Source of the DNA: Azoarcus sp. L1K30
GTDB taxonomy: Bacteria > Pseudomonadota > Gammaproteobacteria > Burkholderiales > Rhodocyclaceae
Assembly (NCBI RefSeq): GCF_018122735.1
Contig: NZ_JAGRRD010000001.1
Coordinates: forward strand, 4,200,515 to 4,264,514
Reading direction: 5' to 3'
Length of the DNA: 64,000 nt
Each line of letters opens with the position of its first letter. The first letter of the stretch is position 1. The notes beneath the pieces were generated by a model. That model ran no database searches and had not been told where the DNA came from. It was given only the letters and a program-made list of their open reading frames with translations. Positions 9,095 to 18,243 of the stretch are shown one piece after another. A program made the translations under genes and the position numbers.

Positions 9095-10225
9095 TCAGTT
9101 GCCCAGCCTGGCGATGAAATAGCCGGCGACGATCGCGGTGCCGATGACCCCGGCCACGTTCGGTCCCATGGCATGCATCAGCAGGAAGTTGCCGGGGTCG
9201 GCCTTCTGTCCTTCGACCTGACTGACCCGCGCGGCCATCGGCACGGCCGACACGCCGGCGGAGCCGATCAGCGGATTGATCTTTTCCGTCGACACCAGAT
9301 TCATCAGCTTGGCCATCAGGACGCCCGAGGCCGTGGAGACGGCGAAGGCGACGATGCCGAGACTGAGGATCTTCAGCGTCTCGGCCTGCAGAAAGCGGTC
9401 GCCGGTCATGGTGATGCCGACCGAGGTGCCGAGAAAGATGGTCACGATGTTGATGATCTCGTTCTGCGCCGCTTTGCTCAGGCGTTCCGCAACCCCGCAC
9501 TCGCGCAGGAAGTTACCCAGCATCAACATGCCGATCAGCGCCGATGCGGCAGGAACGAGCAGGATGACCAGCACCGTGACCACCACAGCAAAGATGAGCT
9601 TTTCCGTCTTTGAAACCGGGCGCAGCGAGCGCATGCGGATGGCGCGCTCCTGCCGTGTCGTCAGTGCGCGCATGATCGGCGGCTGGATCAGCGGCACCAG
9701 CGCCATGTAGGAATAGGCCGCCACCGCAATCGGCGCCAGCAATTCGGGTGCCAGCTTGTTGGCGAGAAAGATCGAGGTTGGTCCGTCCGCACCGCCGATG
9801 ATGCCGATGGCCGCCGCCTGATGGGTGGAGAATCCGAGCAGGCCAGCGCCGATGAAGGTGGCGAAGACACCGAACTGGGCGGCCGCACCGAGCAGGAAGG
9901 TGCGCGGGTTGGCGATGACCGGGCCGAAGTCGGTCAGCGCGCCGACGCCGAGAAAGATGATCGGCGGAAACAGCTCCAGATAGACGCCCTGCGAAATGTA
10001 GTGGAACAGGCCACCTGGCGTGTCGCCCACGGGCGGGTTCACCAGGCCTTCGGTGGGCAGGTTGGCCAGCAGCGCACCAAAGGCGATCGGCACCAGCAGC
10101 AGCGGCTCAAAATTCTTATATACCGCGAGATACAGCAGGCCGCACACGACCCCCCACATGATCACCATGTTCGAGGTGACATGGCCGAAAGCCGTGAGGG
10201 CGAGAAGCTCGTTCAGCATGTCCAT
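9095..10225 (-). CDS. mmdB: Sodium-translocating decarboxylase beta subunit (methylmalonyl-CoA/oxaloacetate decarboxylase family)
   Basis: 376 residues, strongly hydrophobic with about nine membrane segments. Family hallmarks include [15 protein letters not shown], whose aspartate is essential for sodium movement in characterised relatives, and [17 protein letters not shown] near the C-terminus. It decarboxylates the carboxybiotin on the carrier subunit and couples this to sodium export. It is the last gene of a four-gene minus-strand unit whose order (A, D, C, B) matches the Veillonella methylmalonyl-CoA decarboxylase. Confidence 0.9.
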   Translation of the reverse strand: MDMLNELLALTAFGHVTSNMVIMWGVVCGLLYLAVYKNFEPLLLVPIAFGALLANLPTEGLVNPPVGDTPGGLFHYISQGVYLELFPPIIFLGVGALTDFGPVIANPRTFLLGAAAQFGVFATFIGAGLLGFSTHQAAAIGIIGGADGPTSIFLANKLAPELLAPIAVAAYSYMALVPLIQPPIMRALTTRQERAIRMRSLRPVSKTEKLIFAVVVTVLVILLVPAASALIGMLMLGNFLRECGVAERLSKAAQNEIINIVTIFLGTSVGITMTGDRFLQAETLKILSLGIVAFAVSTASGVLMAKLMNLVSTEKINPLIGSAGVSAVPMAARVSQVEGQKADPGNFLLMHAMGPNVAGVIGTAIVAGYFIARLGN

Positions 10226-10278
10226 CGGATGGCCTTTGGGTGAGGGCTGCGGACGGTAGGCGCGAGGGGGCGCATGCC

Positions 10279-10680
10279 TCAGCCGATCGCCAGCAGTGCT
10301 TGGCCTTCGGCCACCGCGGTGCCGGGCGTGACCTTGACGGCGACGATCTGGCCGTCGCGCGGCGCGGTGATGTAGGTGTTCATCTTCATGGCTTCGAGCA
10401 CGACGAGTTGCTGGCCTTGGGTGACATGCTGGCCAATGGTGACATCGATCGATACCACGGTGCCCGCGAGCGGGCTGGGAATGTTGCTCTCGTCGAGAGC
10501 ATCCGTGGCCGGGGGTATTGGAGGCGGAGTCGGTACCGGAGTCGTTCGCGGGGCGGCGGCAATGACAGGAGCGGGGGTCGATGTGGCGCCCGGCGGCGGT
10601 GCGGCGGGGGCGGTTTCGTCGAGCTCCTCGACGCTGACGTCGTAGCTCCTGCCCTCAACGGTGATGCGGAAATGTCTCAT
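10279..10680 (-). CDS. mmdC: Biotin carboxyl carrier subunit of the sodium-pumping decarboxylase
   Basis: 133 residues. A small N-terminal region is joined by a Pro/Ala-rich linker (about residues 25-60) to a biotinyl domain with the biotinylation site EAMKMN (Lys modified). It carries the carboxyl group from the carboxyltransferase to the membrane beta subunit. Its start overlaps the stop of the delta/gamma-type gene upstream (ATGA). Confidence 0.92.
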   Translation of the reverse strand: MRHFRITVEGRSYDVSVEELDETAPAAPPPGATSTPAPVIAAAPRTTPVPTPPPIPPATDALDESNIPSPLAGTVVSIDVTIGQHVTQGQQLVVLEAMKMNTYITAPRDGQIVAVKVTPGTAVAEGQALLAIG

Positions 10681-11111
10681 GGCGTCCTCTTGCCGGGCGC
10701 TGCCGGCGCGGGTGTCGAATCGGTGGGCGTGGCGTCGTGATCGATATGTGGCGGTCCGGTCACGGCCCAGTCCCAGCGTACGCGGTGGGACGAGAACTGC
10801 TCGGTGCGGCCTTCGCGTGCCCAGCTCGATGCGAGGTGGGCAGGGGCTCGAACCGACACGATCCTGCCGCGACCGCCGGTCATGGCGGCGATCGCGGCCG
10901 AAATCGCCACCGCATGTGCAGGCGGAATGCCCGTTGGCGGCTGCGTGGCGGGCAGGGCTGGTGCAGTTGGCGGAGCCGCAGGGATCTTGCGGCCAGCGCC
11001 CCGGGCCAGCACTTGCCCGGTCAGCGCACACACCATCCATAACAGTGAAAGTGCGACCAGCACCACGGTGAAACCCGACAGGATGAAGGCGAGCGAATCG
11101 ATGATGTCCAT
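10677..11111 (-). CDS. OadG/MmdD-like membrane-anchor subunit
   Basis: 144 residues: one N-terminal membrane helix (SLAFILSGFTVVLVALSLLWMVCAL), then a Pro/Ala-rich soluble tail. This matches the OadG/MmdD family that tethers the soluble subunits to the membrane beta subunit. Sequence conservation in this family is low, so the call leans on position between the carboxyltransferase and biotin carrier. It lies 18 bases after mmdA and overlaps the next gene. Confidence 0.78.
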   Translation of the reverse strand: MDIIDSLAFILSGFTVVLVALSLLWMVCALTGQVLARGAGRKIPAAPPTAPALPATQPPTGIPPAHAVAISAAIAAMTGGRGRIVSVRAPAHLASSWAREGRTEQFSSHRVRWDWAVTGPPHIDHDATPTDSTPAPAAPGKRTP

Positions 11112-11129
11112 GGCTTTCGCGATTCCAGC

Positions 11130-12683
11130 CTACAGCGGGATGTTGCCGTGCTTCTTCGGCGGGCGTGTCTCGCGCTTGGACAGCAGCGAACGCAGGGCCA
11201 GCGAAACCGCGGCACGGGTGCGGCGTGGCTGAATCACGTCATGCACGAACATGCGCGCGGCCGACTGGTAGGGTGATGCGAATTCGGCGCGATAGGCGTC
11301 GATCAGCTCGCGGCGGCGGGCCGCCTGATCTTCTGCCTCGTCGATTTCCTTGCGGTACAGGATGTTGACCGCGCCTTCCGCACCCATGACCGCAATCTCG
11401 GCAGTGGGCCACGCCAGCACGAGATCGGCGCCCATGTCGCGCGAACACATGGCGAGAAAGGCGCCACCGTATGCCTTTCGCATGATCACGGTGATCTTGG
11501 GTACGGTCGATGCGCCGTAGGCAAACAGCATCTTGGCGCCATGACGGATGATGCCCTGCTTCTCCTGCGCGACGCCGGGCAGGAAGCCGGGCACATCGAC
11601 CAGCGTGACCAGCGGAATGTTGAAGATGTTGCAGAAGCGGATGAAGCGGGCAGCCTTGTCCGATGCGTCGATATCGAGCGTGCCGGCCTTGACCAAAGGC
11701 TGGTTGGCGACGAAGCCGACGATCACGCCGTCGATGCGGCCGAGACCGATCACGATATTGGCAGCGAAGTCCTTTTGTACCTCAAGAAAGCTGTCCTCGT
11801 CTGCGATACGGGCGATGATCTCCTTGACGTCGTAGGCGACCTTCGAGTCCGCGGGCAGGAGATCTTCCACCGCGAGGTCGTCGTGCAGGGAAATCTCCTC
11901 ATCCAATCGATGCGGTGGGTCCATCATGTTGTTCGACGGCAGATAGCTCAGCAACTGACGTACCAAGGCGAGGGCGTGGCGATCGTCTTCGGCAATGAAG
12001 TGAATGTTGCCCGAATCGCGCGCATGAGCCTCGGCCGATCCGATCTCCTCCATCGTCGTGTGCTGGCCGGTGACCGCGCGAATGACTTCCGGCCCGCAAA
12101 TGAACATGCTGGCCGTGTGGCGCGTCATGATGAGGAAATCCATCATTGCGGGTGAATACACCGCGCCGCCCGCGCAAGGCCCGCAGATCACCGCGATCTG
12201 CGGTACGACGCCAGACATGAGGACATTGCGGTTGAAGACCTGGCCGTAGCCGGACAGGCTCTCGACCCCTTCCTGAATTCGGGCGCCGCCCGAATCGTTA
12301 AAGCCGACCAGCGGCATGCCGCCGCGGGCGGCATGGTCCATCAGTTCGCAGATCTTGCGCGCATGCACCGCGCCGAGCGAGCCGCCGGCGATCATGAAGT
12401 CCTGGCTGAATCCCGCAACCGGTCGCCCGTCAATGAAGCCGATTCCGGTGATGACGCCGTCGGTGGGCAGGGATTTTCTGTCCATGCCGAAACCGCGCGT
12501 TTCGTGCTGGGCATGCAGACCGAACTCCTGGAAGGTACCCTTGGCGTAGAGTCCGTCGAGGCGCTCGCGCGCGCTCAGTTGTCCTTTCGCGTGACGCTTT
12601 GCGATGCGCTCGGGGCCCCCCGATGCCAGTGCTTCGGCCTGACGTCGCGCGAGTTCGTCGAGCAACTTGTTGTCCATTGCCAT
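11130..12683 (-). CDS. mmdA: Acyl-CoA carboxyltransferase subunit (methylmalonyl-CoA decarboxylase alpha type)
   Basis: 517 residues, the expected size for MmdA/PccB. Two crotonase-fold halves are seen: PLVGFNDSGGARIQEGV in the N-terminal half, and VDVPGFLPGVAQE with ITVIMRKAYGGAFLAM in the C-terminal half. It removes the carboxyl group from acyl-CoA onto biotin. There is no biotin carboxylase gene alongside, and a sodium-pump beta subunit follows, so a decarboxylase rather than a propionyl-CoA carboxylase is inferred. Ribosome site GAGGGGAA precedes the ATG. Glutaconyl-CoA or malonyl-type substrates cannot be excluded. Confidence 0.88.
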   Translation of the reverse strand: MAMDNKLLDELARRQAEALASGGPERIAKRHAKGQLSARERLDGLYAKGTFQEFGLHAQHETRGFGMDRKSLPTDGVITGIGFIDGRPVAGFSQDFMIAGGSLGAVHARKICELMDHAARGGMPLVGFNDSGGARIQEGVESLSGYGQVFNRNVLMSGVVPQIAVICGPCAGGAVYSPAMMDFLIMTRHTASMFICGPEVIRAVTGQHTTMEEIGSAEAHARDSGNIHFIAEDDRHALALVRQLLSYLPSNNMMDPPHRLDEEISLHDDLAVEDLLPADSKVAYDVKEIIARIADEDSFLEVQKDFAANIVIGLGRIDGVIVGFVANQPLVKAGTLDIDASDKAARFIRFCNIFNIPLVTLVDVPGFLPGVAQEKQGIIRHGAKMLFAYGASTVPKITVIMRKAYGGAFLAMCSRDMGADLVLAWPTAEIAVMGAEGAVNILYRKEIDEAEDQAARRRELIDAYRAEFASPYQSAARMFVHDVIQPRRTRAAVSLALRSLLSKRETRPPKKHGNIPL

Positions 12684-12815
12684 GCATTCCCCTCAGGGCA
12701 GGGTGATTACTTGATGCCTTGGCTGGCCTCGACGGCCCGCAGGGATGAACCTTAGCACGGACTTCGGCAAATCAGACTAGTGGGATGTCTCGGTATCCTG
12801 CTGTCGAACGGGGGC

Positions 12816-15800
12816 TCATGCCAGTTGGTCGAGCTGTTCGAGAAGTGCATTGCGCAGCACGATCAACTCGCCCATCCTGTCGCAGGCTTCCGCGCCTTGT
12901 TGCTGTTCATGCCACGCACAAAGTTCGGCGCCCAGTTGGTGGACCTGCTGGTGGATGGCGTGCAACCGGGTCAGGGCGGGCTCGCCATCGCGATGGCTGA
13001 GACCACCGGAGTCGAGCCAGTGGCCCAGTGCGCATTCGTGGCAATCCAGAGCGGGTGGGGTCTTGCGCTTGCCCCTCAGGTAGTGCTCAAGGCTGTTGAT
13101 CCAGGCGCGGTGTTCGGCGGCGGCAAAAATCAGCGGACGCTCTGCGCGCTTGACCTGCGTACGCATCCGCCATTTCGGATCGGGTTGCCATGTCTTGCAC
13201 CATTGCGGAATCAGGTCTGCCGGCATTGGTCGGGCGATGCCATAGCCTTGAGCCAGCTCACACCCCAATTGCAGCAGTATTTCGCCGTGTTCCGCCGACT
13301 CCACGCCCTCGGCAATCACACCACGCCGAAAAGCTGCTGCAAGTCCCAGAACGCTGTCGACGATGGCCAGGTCGTCCGGGTCGATCAGGATGTCGCGCAC
13401 GAAGCTCTGGTCGATCTTGAGTTGTGTGACCGGCAGGTGCTTCAGGTAGGTCAGCGATGAGTAGCCGGTGCCGAAGTCGTCCAGCGAGAACTTCACCCCG
13501 ATCTCGCCGCAGGCCTTGATGACTTGGGCAACGCCAGCGAGGTCTTCGAGCGCGCTCGTCTCCAGGACCTCGAGCTCGACGTAGGCGGGCGAGATCAGCG
13601 GGTGGGCCGCAAGAATGTTGCGCAGCGCGTCCACAAAGCCCGGGTCGCGCAATTGGCGGGCACCGACATTGATGCTGGCATGCAGTTCGAGACCGAGTGC
13701 ATGCCAGGCTTCCATCTGGGTCAGGGTGGTATCGATCACCCAGTGGCCAAGCTCGACCGACAGTGGATGGTTTTCGATGACGGGCAGAAAGGCGCCCGGA
13801 AGAATCAGGCCCTTGTCGGGGTGCTGCCATCGGAGCAGGGCCTCGGTACCGACGATTTCACCGCTGCGCATGTTGACCTTGGGCTGGTAGTGCATCACGA
13901 ATTCGCGTTCGTTCAGTGCCTGCCGGATGCGTTCCACGCTCTCGTAATGCCCCCGCACCGTGCGGTCGTGCTCGGCGTCGAAAAGGTGGTAGCAGTTCTT
14001 GCCCGAGAGCTTTGCCTGATACATGGATTGATCGGCCTGGCGCAGCAGCTGGTCCGCGTCCACAGGTTCGGGCTGTGGATAGAAGGTGACGCCAACGCTG
14101 GCCGAGACCTGGATGAGCAGTTTTCCGGTGTGGACCGGCTGGGCGGCGGCGGAAAGCAGCCGGGTGATCAGCACGACACTGTCCTGCAGGGCGTCGATAT
14201 CGGCCAGTACAGCCACGAATTCGTCGCCGCCAAGGCGGGCGAGCGTGTCCCCTTCGCGCAGCGCCTGGCGCATGCGTGCAGCCACGGTCATCAGCAATTG
14301 ATCTCCCACGTCGTGCCCGTGCCTGTCGTTGATCGACTTGAAGCCGTCGAGGTCCAGATAGGCGACGGCCAGCCGCTTGCGGCGGCGCTGCGTCTGCGCC
14401 ATGGCCTGCTGCAGGCGGTCGGCGAGCAGGACCCGGTTGGGCAGTGCGGTGAGCGCATCGTAGTGGGCGATGTGCTCAAGGCGGGCCTCGTGCTCCTTGA
14501 GCCGCGAAATGTCGGAGAACAGTGAGACGTAGCGCAGCACCCTGCCCTCGGCATCGCGCACGGCGCTGATTGTCTGCATCTCGGCATACACCTCGCCGGT
14601 CTTGCGCCGGTTCCACACTTCGCCCGACCACTGCCCCTCGCTGAGCAGGGTTTGCCACATCGCCGCGTAGAATTCGGCAGGTTGAAGGCCGGACTTGAGA
14701 ATGCGCGGGTTCTTGCCGATGACCTCGTCGGCGCTGAAACCGGTGGTGCGGCAAAATGCCTGATTGACATCGATGATCGTGCCGTCCGGTGCGGTGATCA
14801 TGATCGCTTCGAGTGCATGGGTGAAAACACTGGCGGCCAGATGGAGTTTTTCCTCGGCTTCCCTGTCTCTCGTGATGTCTGCGATGTCGCCGATGTAGTG
14901 CTGGAGTCTGCCCTCGCCATCGCGCACGGCGGCAATCGTCATGCGAACGTGGTAGTGGCTGCCGTCCTTGCGTCGATTGATCAGCTCTCCGCGCCAGTGC
15001 CCGGTATCGAGCAGGGACCGCCACATGTCTTCATAGAATGACCTGTCATGTACGCCTGAGCCAAGAAGGCGCGGATTGCGTCCGACGACCTCTGCGGCGT
15101 CGTATCCGGTGATCCGGGTGAATGCAGCGTTGACGGAGATGATGTCGGCATTGAGGTCGGTGATGACGATTCCTTCCGCACTGGCATCGAACACCGAGGC
15201 ATTGATGCGCTGCAGGCGTTCTGCTTCGGCTCTTTGCGTGATCAATTGGGCACGACGGCGGTAGAACGCGATGCCGATGGCGATGACCGCAAGCAAGGCG
15301 GGGGTGACGACGGCGAGCAAGGCTTTCGCTTCGCTTCGCCATTGTGCCAGCGCTGCGTCGTGGTTCAGGTGGGTGAGGACGATGAAGGGATATAGCGGCG
15401 ATGAGCGGAACGCCGTGAGCGTGGCGGGGCCGCTGTCCGTTGCGCCAGCATAGGTACCGAATTCGGTATCGGCCAGTTTCAGTATTGCGGGATTGGACGC
15501 GCGCAGCGCGCCGGGCCTGGCATCGTGATGGGTGCCGGTGAGCAGCGTGCCATCATATCGCAGCACTTCCGCCCATGCAGTGTCGGTGGCCAGCGCGCGT
15601 TGCATGTAATTGACGAAATAGTCGGAATTGAGCGCGATGAGGATGGTATAGGAGCCGCCATCGGTGTTCAGGGTACGCGACACGGGAATGAAGCTGCGCG
15701 CATTGACCGCGACCGGGGCGCCTGCATTCGATGGGCGGCCATCGACAAAATCGCGGCCCTCCCACGGCGCGCCGATGCGGAAGATGTCTCTGCCGTTGTC

Positions 15801-16196
15801 GGCTGGGGGCAGAAATCCGTGCATTGCCACGGCCAGGCCGATGTTACGCGGATTGGTGCTGACGATGATGCGCCCGTCCGGATCGAGAAAGGACATCGAG
15901 CGCAGGAATGGTGCGTGGAGGAGGGTTGCGTCAAAGCTGGCCTTGATCGCGACCGGGTCGAGCGAATTCCCATTGTGCGAAACGGCGTTCAGCGCGGCAA
16001 GTTCGGCGATCTTCGTGCTCTGGGTCAGGAAGCTTTCGAGACTGCGCGTATGTAGTGCAGAAACTTCGAAACCTGTGCTGATGGCATCCGCCTGCAAGCG
16101 CCACAGGGTGAAGCCGGTGATGGCCATCATGCCGCAGCAAAACAGCGCAAGGGCAGATGCAACCGTCAGGCGTAGCTGACGAATGGATTGCGTCAT
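12816..16196 (-). CDS. Membrane sensor with PAS-PAS-GGDEF-EAL and C-terminal CZB zinc-binding domain
   Basis: 1126 residues. Order: membrane helix (about 10-32), periplasmic sensor of Cache type (35-285), second helix (292-312), PAS/PAC (330-445), PAS/PAC (455-570), GGDEF (575-740), EAL (745-1000) and CZB (1025-1095). GGDEF is intact at 656-660, with inhibitory-site RxxD at 647-650. EAL (785-787), DDFGTGYSS (906-914), LKID (926-929) and AEGVES (962-967) are also intact. The CZB motif CALGHWL (Cys1055) with His1029 and His1079/1082/1086 resembles the zinc site of chemoreceptors and DgcZ. It should make or degrade cyclic-di-GMP in response to a periplasmic ligand and cytoplasmic zinc. Start overlaps the solute-binding protein stop by ATGA. 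Confidence 0.9.
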   Translation of the reverse strand: MTQSIRQLRLTVASALALFCCGMMAITGFTLWRLQADAISTGFEVSALHTRSLESFLTQSTKIAELAALNAVSHNGNSLDPVAIKASFDATLLHAPFLRSMSFLDPDGRIIVSTNPRNIGLAVAMHGFLPPADNGRDIFRIGAPWEGRDFVDGRPSNAGAPVAVNARSFIPVSRTLNTDGGSYTILIALNSDYFVNYMQRALATDTAWAEVLRYDGTLLTGTHHDARPGALRASNPAILKLADTEFGTYAGATDSGPATLTAFRSSPLYPFIVLTHLNHDAALAQWRSEAKALLAVVTPALLAVIAIGIAFYRRRAQLITQRAEAERLQRINASVFDASAEGIVITDLNADIISVNAAFTRITGYDAAEVVGRNPRLLGSGVHDRSFYEDMWRSLLDTGHWRGELINRRKDGSHYHVRMTIAAVRDGEGRLQHYIGDIADITRDREAEEKLHLAASVFTHALEAIMITAPDGTIIDVNQAFCRTTGFSADEVIGKNPRILKSGLQPAEFYAAMWQTLLSEGQWSGEVWNRRKTGEVYAEMQTISAVRDAEGRVLRYVSLFSDISRLKEHEARLEHIAHYDALTALPNRVLLADRLQQAMAQTQRRRKRLAVAYLDLDGFKSINDRHGHDVGDQLLMTVAARMRQALREGDTLARLGGDEFVAVLADIDALQDSVVLITRLLSAAAQPVHTGKLLIQVSASVGVTFYPQPEPVDADQLLRQADQSMYQAKLSGKNCYHLFDAEHDRTVRGHYESVERIRQALNEREFVMHYQPKVNMRSGEIVGTEALLRWQHPDKGLILPGAFLPVIENHPLSVELGHWVIDTTLTQMEAWHALGLELHASINVGARQLRDPGFVDALRNILAAHPLISPAYVELEVLETSALEDLAGVAQVIKACGEIGVKFSLDDFGTGYSSLTYLKHLPVTQLKIDQSFVRDILIDPDDLAIVDSVLGLAAAFRRGVIAEGVESAEHGEILLQLGCELAQGYGIARPMPADLIPQWCKTWQPDPKWRMRTQVKRAERPLIFAAAEHRAWINSLEHYLRGKRKTPPALDCHECALGHWLDSGGLSHRDGEPALTRLHAIHQQVHQLGAELCAWHEQQQGAEACDRMGELIVLRNALLEQLDQLA

Positions 16197-17041
16197 GGCG
16201 CCACGATGGGGTCGAGCTTGTGGCGTCGCGCCGCCGTCATCAGGCGTCCGTCGCGCTTGATATCGCTGACGAAACGTTCGAGGCGGTCGTGCCATTCATC
16301 GTCGCCCGGTTGCATGGCATAGGCGTAGGGCGTGACGTGGTAGGTGCTGTCCGGCGACACGAGTCGGGCCCACTCGGTCGTCGCGAGAAAACGCTGGATG
16401 TAGGGGTAGTCGGTCATGAACACGTCTGCACGGCCGGACTGAACCTCCTGCTCGCGCGCGAAGGGCGTGTCCAGTACCAGCAACTCCGCGAACTTCAGTT
16501 TCTGCCTCATGATGGGCTCGTGCAGCGTGCCCCGTGCTACTGCGACCACCGTGCCGGGCTTGTCGATGTCGTTCCATTGCGCGATCCGGCGATTGGTCTT
16601 TGACGTGATCGCATAGATATCACTGGCAAGGTGCGGCTGGGTGAATCGGAGCTTTTCGAGACGCTGAGGCGTGATGCCCACCGCGAACATGGCGACGTCG
16701 CAACGATCCGCACCGATATCGTCGATCAGTCGCGAGAACGCACTATCGACAAAGGCAACCTCGACGCCGAGGTCCTTGCCCAGTTCGCGTGCCATGTCGA
16801 TATCGATGCCCGACAGTTCCTGCGTTCGCGGGTTGCGGTAACTGATGCCGTAGTAGTCGGGCCAGATGCAGACTCGCACCTGCCGGTTTGCGAGCACGCG
16901 TTCGAGCCGGCTGACCGCCTTGGCTGGGGCGTCTGCTGTTTCCGCCGCCTGCAAGGCCGGCAATAGGCCTGCGAGGAGAAGGAGCGTGATCCCGAGCCGG
17001 TTGATGACGGTCCTGCGGGAATGAGAGGGTTTGCCGGGCAT
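16193..17041 (-). CDS. Periplasmic solute-binding protein, family 3 (amino-acid type)
   Basis: About 282 residues from the ATG at 17041. A signal peptide (INRLGITLLLLAGLLPALQA) precedes an SBP_bac_3 fold: VRVCIWPDYYGISY, GIDIDMARELGKDLGVEV and the DRCDVAMFAVGITPQR segment. No ABC permease or ATPase accompanies it. Instead it is coupled by an ATGA overlap to the PAS-GGDEF-EAL sensor, so it may present a ligand to that sensor rather than serve uptake. An alternative start at 17071 would add ten residues. Ligand unknown. Confidence 0.82.
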   Translation of the reverse strand: MPGKPSHSRRTVINRLGITLLLLAGLLPALQAAETADAPAKAVSRLERVLANRQVRVCIWPDYYGISYRNPRTQELSGIDIDMARELGKDLGVEVAFVDSAFSRLIDDIGADRCDVAMFAVGITPQRLEKLRFTQPHLASDIYAITSKTNRRIAQWNDIDKPGTVVAVARGTLHEPIMRQKLKFAELLVLDTPFAREQEVQSGRADVFMTDYPYIQRFLATTEWARLVSPDSTYHVTPYAYAMQPGDDEWHDRLERFVSDIKRDGRLMTAARRHKLDPIVAP

Positions 17042-17343
17042 GGTGGGATCTCGACCGGAAAAAGTGCACATATTCTCATTCAAACCTTGGCGCGTGTGCC
17101 TTGAGTTAACCGCATTTTCTGTCCGGTCGTCTTCGGGCGCGGGCAGGTGCCGGGCTCAAACTAAAACGGGGTGCGCGATCAGGACCTTTGTAGACCGCAA
17201 TGGCTGCGCACCTTGCGTTTTCCGCTGCCTGTCTTGTCTGGGCCAGCTGGAGGGTTTGTCATGGGTCAAGGCATGTTCATGCCGGGCGAGCGAGGATGGG
17301 CGCGTGGGCTGGTATTGATCAATCCCGAACAAGGCAAGCGTCC
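17042..17343. other. Non-coding divergent region
   Basis: About 300 bases between the solute-binding protein (-) and the DUF3079 gene (+). It must hold the promoters of both units, but I see no clear -35/-10 pair, operator or RNA gene. Overlapping open frames here lack recognisable protein character. Confidence 0.5.
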
Positions 17344-17556
17344 ATGGTCAAACGATTTCCGCTTCACCCCAGACACCCCGAGCGCACTTGCTGGGGCTGT
17401 GACAAGTACTGCGCGGCGACCGATCTCCGATGCGGAAATGGCTCGGGACGCACGCTGCATCCCGCCGAAATGCTCGGGGATGACTGGTACCTTTTCGGCG
17501 ACTGGGGAATTGAAAATGCGCGGGATTCAGGTGCGGGCGCGGCGAAGGAGTCATGA
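17344..17556 (+). CDS. DUF3079 family small Cys-rich protein
   Basis: 70 residues beginning MVKRFPLHPRHPERTCWGCD. The spacing of cysteines C16-x2-C19-x3-C23-x6-C30 and the stretch HPAEMLGDDWYLFGDWGI match DUF3079 as I know it. The cysteines suggest a bound metal ion, probably zinc; no function is established. This gene is hidden inside a longer same-frame open reading frame starting at 17200, and the family start at 17344 is the likely one (AAGGC upstream). A terminator follows at 17591. Confidence 0.82.
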   Translation: MVKRFPLHPRHPERTCWGCDKYCAATDLRCGNGSGRTLHPAEMLGDDWYLFGDWGIENARDSGAGAAKES

Positions 17557-17590
17557 GTGACGCGCTGCCGTCGAGATCCGGCGTGAACGG

Positions 17591-17618
17591 AAAAGGGCTG
17601 CGTTTCCGCAGCCCTTTT
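17591..17618. terminator. Bidirectional terminator between DUF3079 gene and tRNA-Met
   Basis: AAAA, then an 8-bp stem GGGCTGCG/CGCAGCCC with loop TTTC, then TTTT. The symmetry gives a U-tract on both strands, so it can end both the plus-strand gene and the minus-strand tRNA. Confidence 0.88.
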
Positions 17619-17624
17619 AAATAG

Positions 17625-17701
17625 TGGTGGTGATGGGCAGAATCGAACTGCCGACCTATGGGTTATGAATCCATCGCTCTAACCGTCTGAGCTACATCAC
17701 C
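17625..17701 (-). tRNA. tRNA-Met (anticodon CAU)
   Basis: 77 bases including encoded CCA (17625-17627). The acceptor stem is GGTGATG with CATCACC, the D-arm contains TAGCTCAGACGG, the anticodon loop reads ATTCATAAC with CAT at 17665-17667, and the T-arm contains GTTCGATTC. The paired 1-72 acceptor end points to an elongator rather than initiator; a tRNA-Ile2 whose wobble C is modified to lysidine also has a CAT gene and cannot be fully excluded. Confidence 0.93.
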
Positions 17702-17909
17702 AACAGAGCGCGACAATATAGCGGTTCTCGGACAGGTTCGTCAATTGTTCGATGGAGGGTTTTTTCGATGAAGGAATCGGGCCGGTGTGGCAGCGTTGCG
17801 GCAGCGGGCGCTGGAAGTCTTGATTTATAAGGATTTTGCATTGACAGAACTGGGGCGATCGGTGATCATCCGAAACCTTCCTTTTGTCCATCGGCCTTGC
17901 CGGGAAAAC

Positions 17910-18233
17910 GTGCGCGTCTTTCGCCTCATCCTGTGTCTTCTCGTTGGCTGCCTGAGTGCGCAGATTGCGTCTGCTGCCATGCTGCGGCCCATTCCGGGCG
18001 CGGCAAAGAAGGTCGAGATGACGTTCGTGGGTGGCATGCAGGTCGCCGTGGGGGATAGCGTCCGCACCCTCAGCCCCGGTGCGCAGATCCGCGACACCAG
18101 CAACCGCATCGTGTTGCCTTCATACGTCAGTGGCAAATACATCGTCCGTGCACTGACCGACAACTATGGGCAGATTCATCGGGTGTGGATCCTGACACCC
18201 GAGGAAATCGCCGTGCCCGACCCCAAGCAGTGA
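17910..18233 (+). CDS. Small exported protein of unknown function
   Basis: 107 residues from a GTG start with GGGAA just upstream. A signal peptide ([19 protein letters not shown]) is followed by a compact domain with [22 protein letters not shown] and [21 protein letters not shown] recognise the type as an uncharacterised betaproteobacterial periplasmic protein but can give no function. It sits 10 bases upstream of miaB and is probably co-transcribed with it. Confidence 0.65.
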   Translation: MRVFRLILCLLVGCLSAQIASAAMLRPIPGAAKKVEMTFVGGMQVAVGDSVRTLSPGAQIRDTSNRIVLPSYVSGKYIVRALTDNYGQIHRVWILTPEEIAVPDPKQ

Positions 18234-18243
18234 ACAATCCCCA

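Noticed and set aside
17171..17560. A 129-codon plus-strand frame over the DUF3079 gene
   Set aside because: The overlapping frame contains the recognisable DUF3079 sequence, so this one is a shadow.
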